Of a stretch of 13,464 nt of DNA, positions 12,575 through 13,464 are shown piece by piece (position 1 is the stretch's first letter; each line of letters begins with the position of its first letter). The stretch spans positions 1 to 13,464 of the forward strand of contig JAEZQN010000107.1 of assembly GCA_023441145.1 (NCBI GenBank). The letters run 5' to 3'. The notes under the pieces were generated by a model that ran no database searches, was not told the DNA's origin, and saw nothing but the letters and a program-made list of their open reading frames with translations. The stretch is from Bacillota bacterium (GTDB taxonomy: Bacteria > Bacillota > Clostridia > Lachnospirales > Lachnospiraceae). The position numbers and the translations under genes are program-made.

Positions 12575-13394
12575 TCTTATTAAATCCAATTATATTTATG
12601 TCAATGCCACTAAGGAAATTATTAATTCAGATTTGTGCTTTAAATCACTCACTAGAAAAAGTGTAGAGACTCTGAGTGAGAATCGTCAGATGAGTGGTGG
12701 AGAGGACCAATTTATAAATGGGCTTAATGTTGCTAGTATGCAAAGACTGCTTGATGAGGAACAAGCACTTATAGTTCAGTCAGCAGAAAAGACAATGAAT
12801 GATGCTAGAAACAAGGCTATTGACATAGTGAATAAGGCAGGAGAAGAAGCAGAAGGCATTAAAGCACTTGCTATGGAAGAAGGGAAAAAGCTCGGATATA
12901 TAAAGGGTTTTGAGGCTGGGTCTAAAGAGATTGATAGTTTAGAGGCTGAGCTTAAGGATAAACTTAAGAAACAGGATGAAGACTACCGTGCTTTGTTAGA
13001 TGAAGTAGAGCCTAGGTTTGTAGATGTAGTTGTTGGATTGATAGAAAAGATAACAAATGTTGTTATTCAAGATCAAAGGGGAGTAATTCTCCATCTAATA
13101 AAGAGTGCGATTAGCAATCAAGAAAAAAGTAATGATTTTGTTGTTTGGGTATCTAAAGAGGATTTGGATTTTGTGAAATCCCATAGCGATCGCATTGTAG
13201 AATCCTTAAATGAAAGTGTTAAGCTTCTCATTGTGGAGGATAAAAGTTTAAGTAAAAATCAGTGCCTCATAGAAACCAATGGAAGGTATATTGATTGCAG
13301 TTTGGATATTCAGTTAAGTAACTTAATTACAGACTCAAAGCTGCTTCTAGTAAAGTTGAATGCTTTTGTTATAAGGGCTACTTGTCTTAATTAA
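12567..13394 (+). CDS. fliH: Flagellar assembly protein FliH (export ATPase regulator)
   Basis: FliH binds and restrains the export ATPase FliI and links it to the C ring. The protein has 275 residues. The N-terminus MSNLIKSNYIYV resembles clostridial FliH. A long charged coiled coil spans about 58-150 and contains the glycine-spaced FliH/YscL hallmark (Gly110, Gly114, Gly118 in GYIKGFEAG). The C-terminal ATPase-interaction domain (about 150-260) includes FVDVVVGLIEKI and NQCLIETNGRYIDCSLDIQL. The TTG start at 12567 overlaps fliG by 8 bp and is preceded by a perfect GGAGGTGA, so coupling to fliG is likely. The last 14 residues or so (VKLNAFVIRATCLN) do not resemble the usual end, and no fliI-like start overlaps the stop (see findings). 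Confidence 0.9.
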   Translation: MSNLIKSNYIYVNATKEIINSDLCFKSLTRKSVETLSENRQMSGGEDQFINGLNVASMQRLLDEEQALIVQSAEKTMNDARNKAIDIVNKAGEEAEGIKALAMEEGKKLGYIKGFEAGSKEIDSLEAELKDKLKKQDEDYRALLDEVEPRFVDVVVGLIEKITNVVIQDQRGVILHLIKSAISNQEKSNDFVVWVSKEDLDFVKSHSDRIVESLNESVKLLIVEDKSLSKNQCLIETNGRYIDCSLDIQLSNLITDSKLLLVKLNAFVIRATCLN

Positions 13395-13404
13395 GTATTT
13401 TAAT

Positions 13405-13464
13405 ATGTCGATACACAAAAAAGGAGATATGTGGAAAATGCCATTTTATCTCTGGTGTATGTTT
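13405..13464 (+). other. Possible start of an unidentified downstream gene, cut by the window edge
   Basis: AAGGAG at 13421-13426 looks like a ribosome-binding site. Possible starts are GTG at 13431 (4-base gap, reading MENAILSLVYV, in the fliH frame) and ATG at 13438 (11-base gap, reading MPFYLWCMF, in a frame also open from an ATG at 13405). Both frames stay open to the edge. Neither short peptide is recognisable as FliI, the usual next protein, but too few residues are visible to exclude it. Confidence 0.35.

Overview
The window is ordinary core chromosome of a low-GC, endospore-forming, flagellated Firmicute. The gene content and protein style point to a clostridial lineage, most likely Lachnospiraceae-like; this is inferred from remembered family sequences, not from a search. 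Every gene lies on the + strand. I saw no rRNA, tRNA, CRISPR array, phage gene or transposase. I also saw no undescribed multi-gene system; what is worth a second look is mainly regulatory structure, start codons and the right edge.

Layout. (1) 1-1686, sporulation: the 3' end of sigE, then sigG (forespore sigma factor) and a YlmC/YmxH-family PRC-barrel protein. A terminator and an overlapping, almost perfect 55-nt palindrome follow sigG, and a sigma-E-like promoter may precede ylmC. (2) 1687-2330: nrdR with its own sigma-A promoter, followed by a terminator and a second hairpin. (3) 2473-7398: comM/yifB, dprA and topA, a DNA-processing block closed by a very strong terminator. (4) 7399-7703: a 305-bp gene-free stretch holding the topA terminator, a small palindrome, the codY promoter and two partial CodY-box matches. 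codY and its own terminator follow. (5) 8666-13394: the start of the main flagellar (fla/che-type) operon, flgB-flgC-fliE-fliF-fliG-fliH. These are tightly spaced, and fliG and fliH overlap by 8 bp. The last 70 bases open an unidentified reading frame.

How it fits together. SigE and SigG are successive compartment-specific sporulation sigma factors. NrdR represses ribonucleotide reductase, ComM and DprA handle incoming or recombining DNA, and TopA relaxes supercoils. CodY is the nutrient-sensing (GTP, branched-chain amino acid) global regulator which, in Bacillus subtilis, also represses the flagellar operon next to it. The flagellar genes build the proximal rod (FlgB, FlgC), the rod/MS-ring adaptor (FliE), the MS ring (FliF), the rotor switch (FliG) and the export ATPase regulator (FliH). 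The order dprA-topA-codY-flgB-flgC-fliE-fliF-fliG-fliH matches B. subtilis, except that trmFO, xerC/codV and hslVU (clpQY) are absent between topA and codY. The sigE-sigG locus, which is separate in B. subtilis, sits directly upstream here.

Limits. All assignments are by reading motifs and remembered family sequences; no alignment, folding or database search was run. Promoters and operators are consensus matches only.
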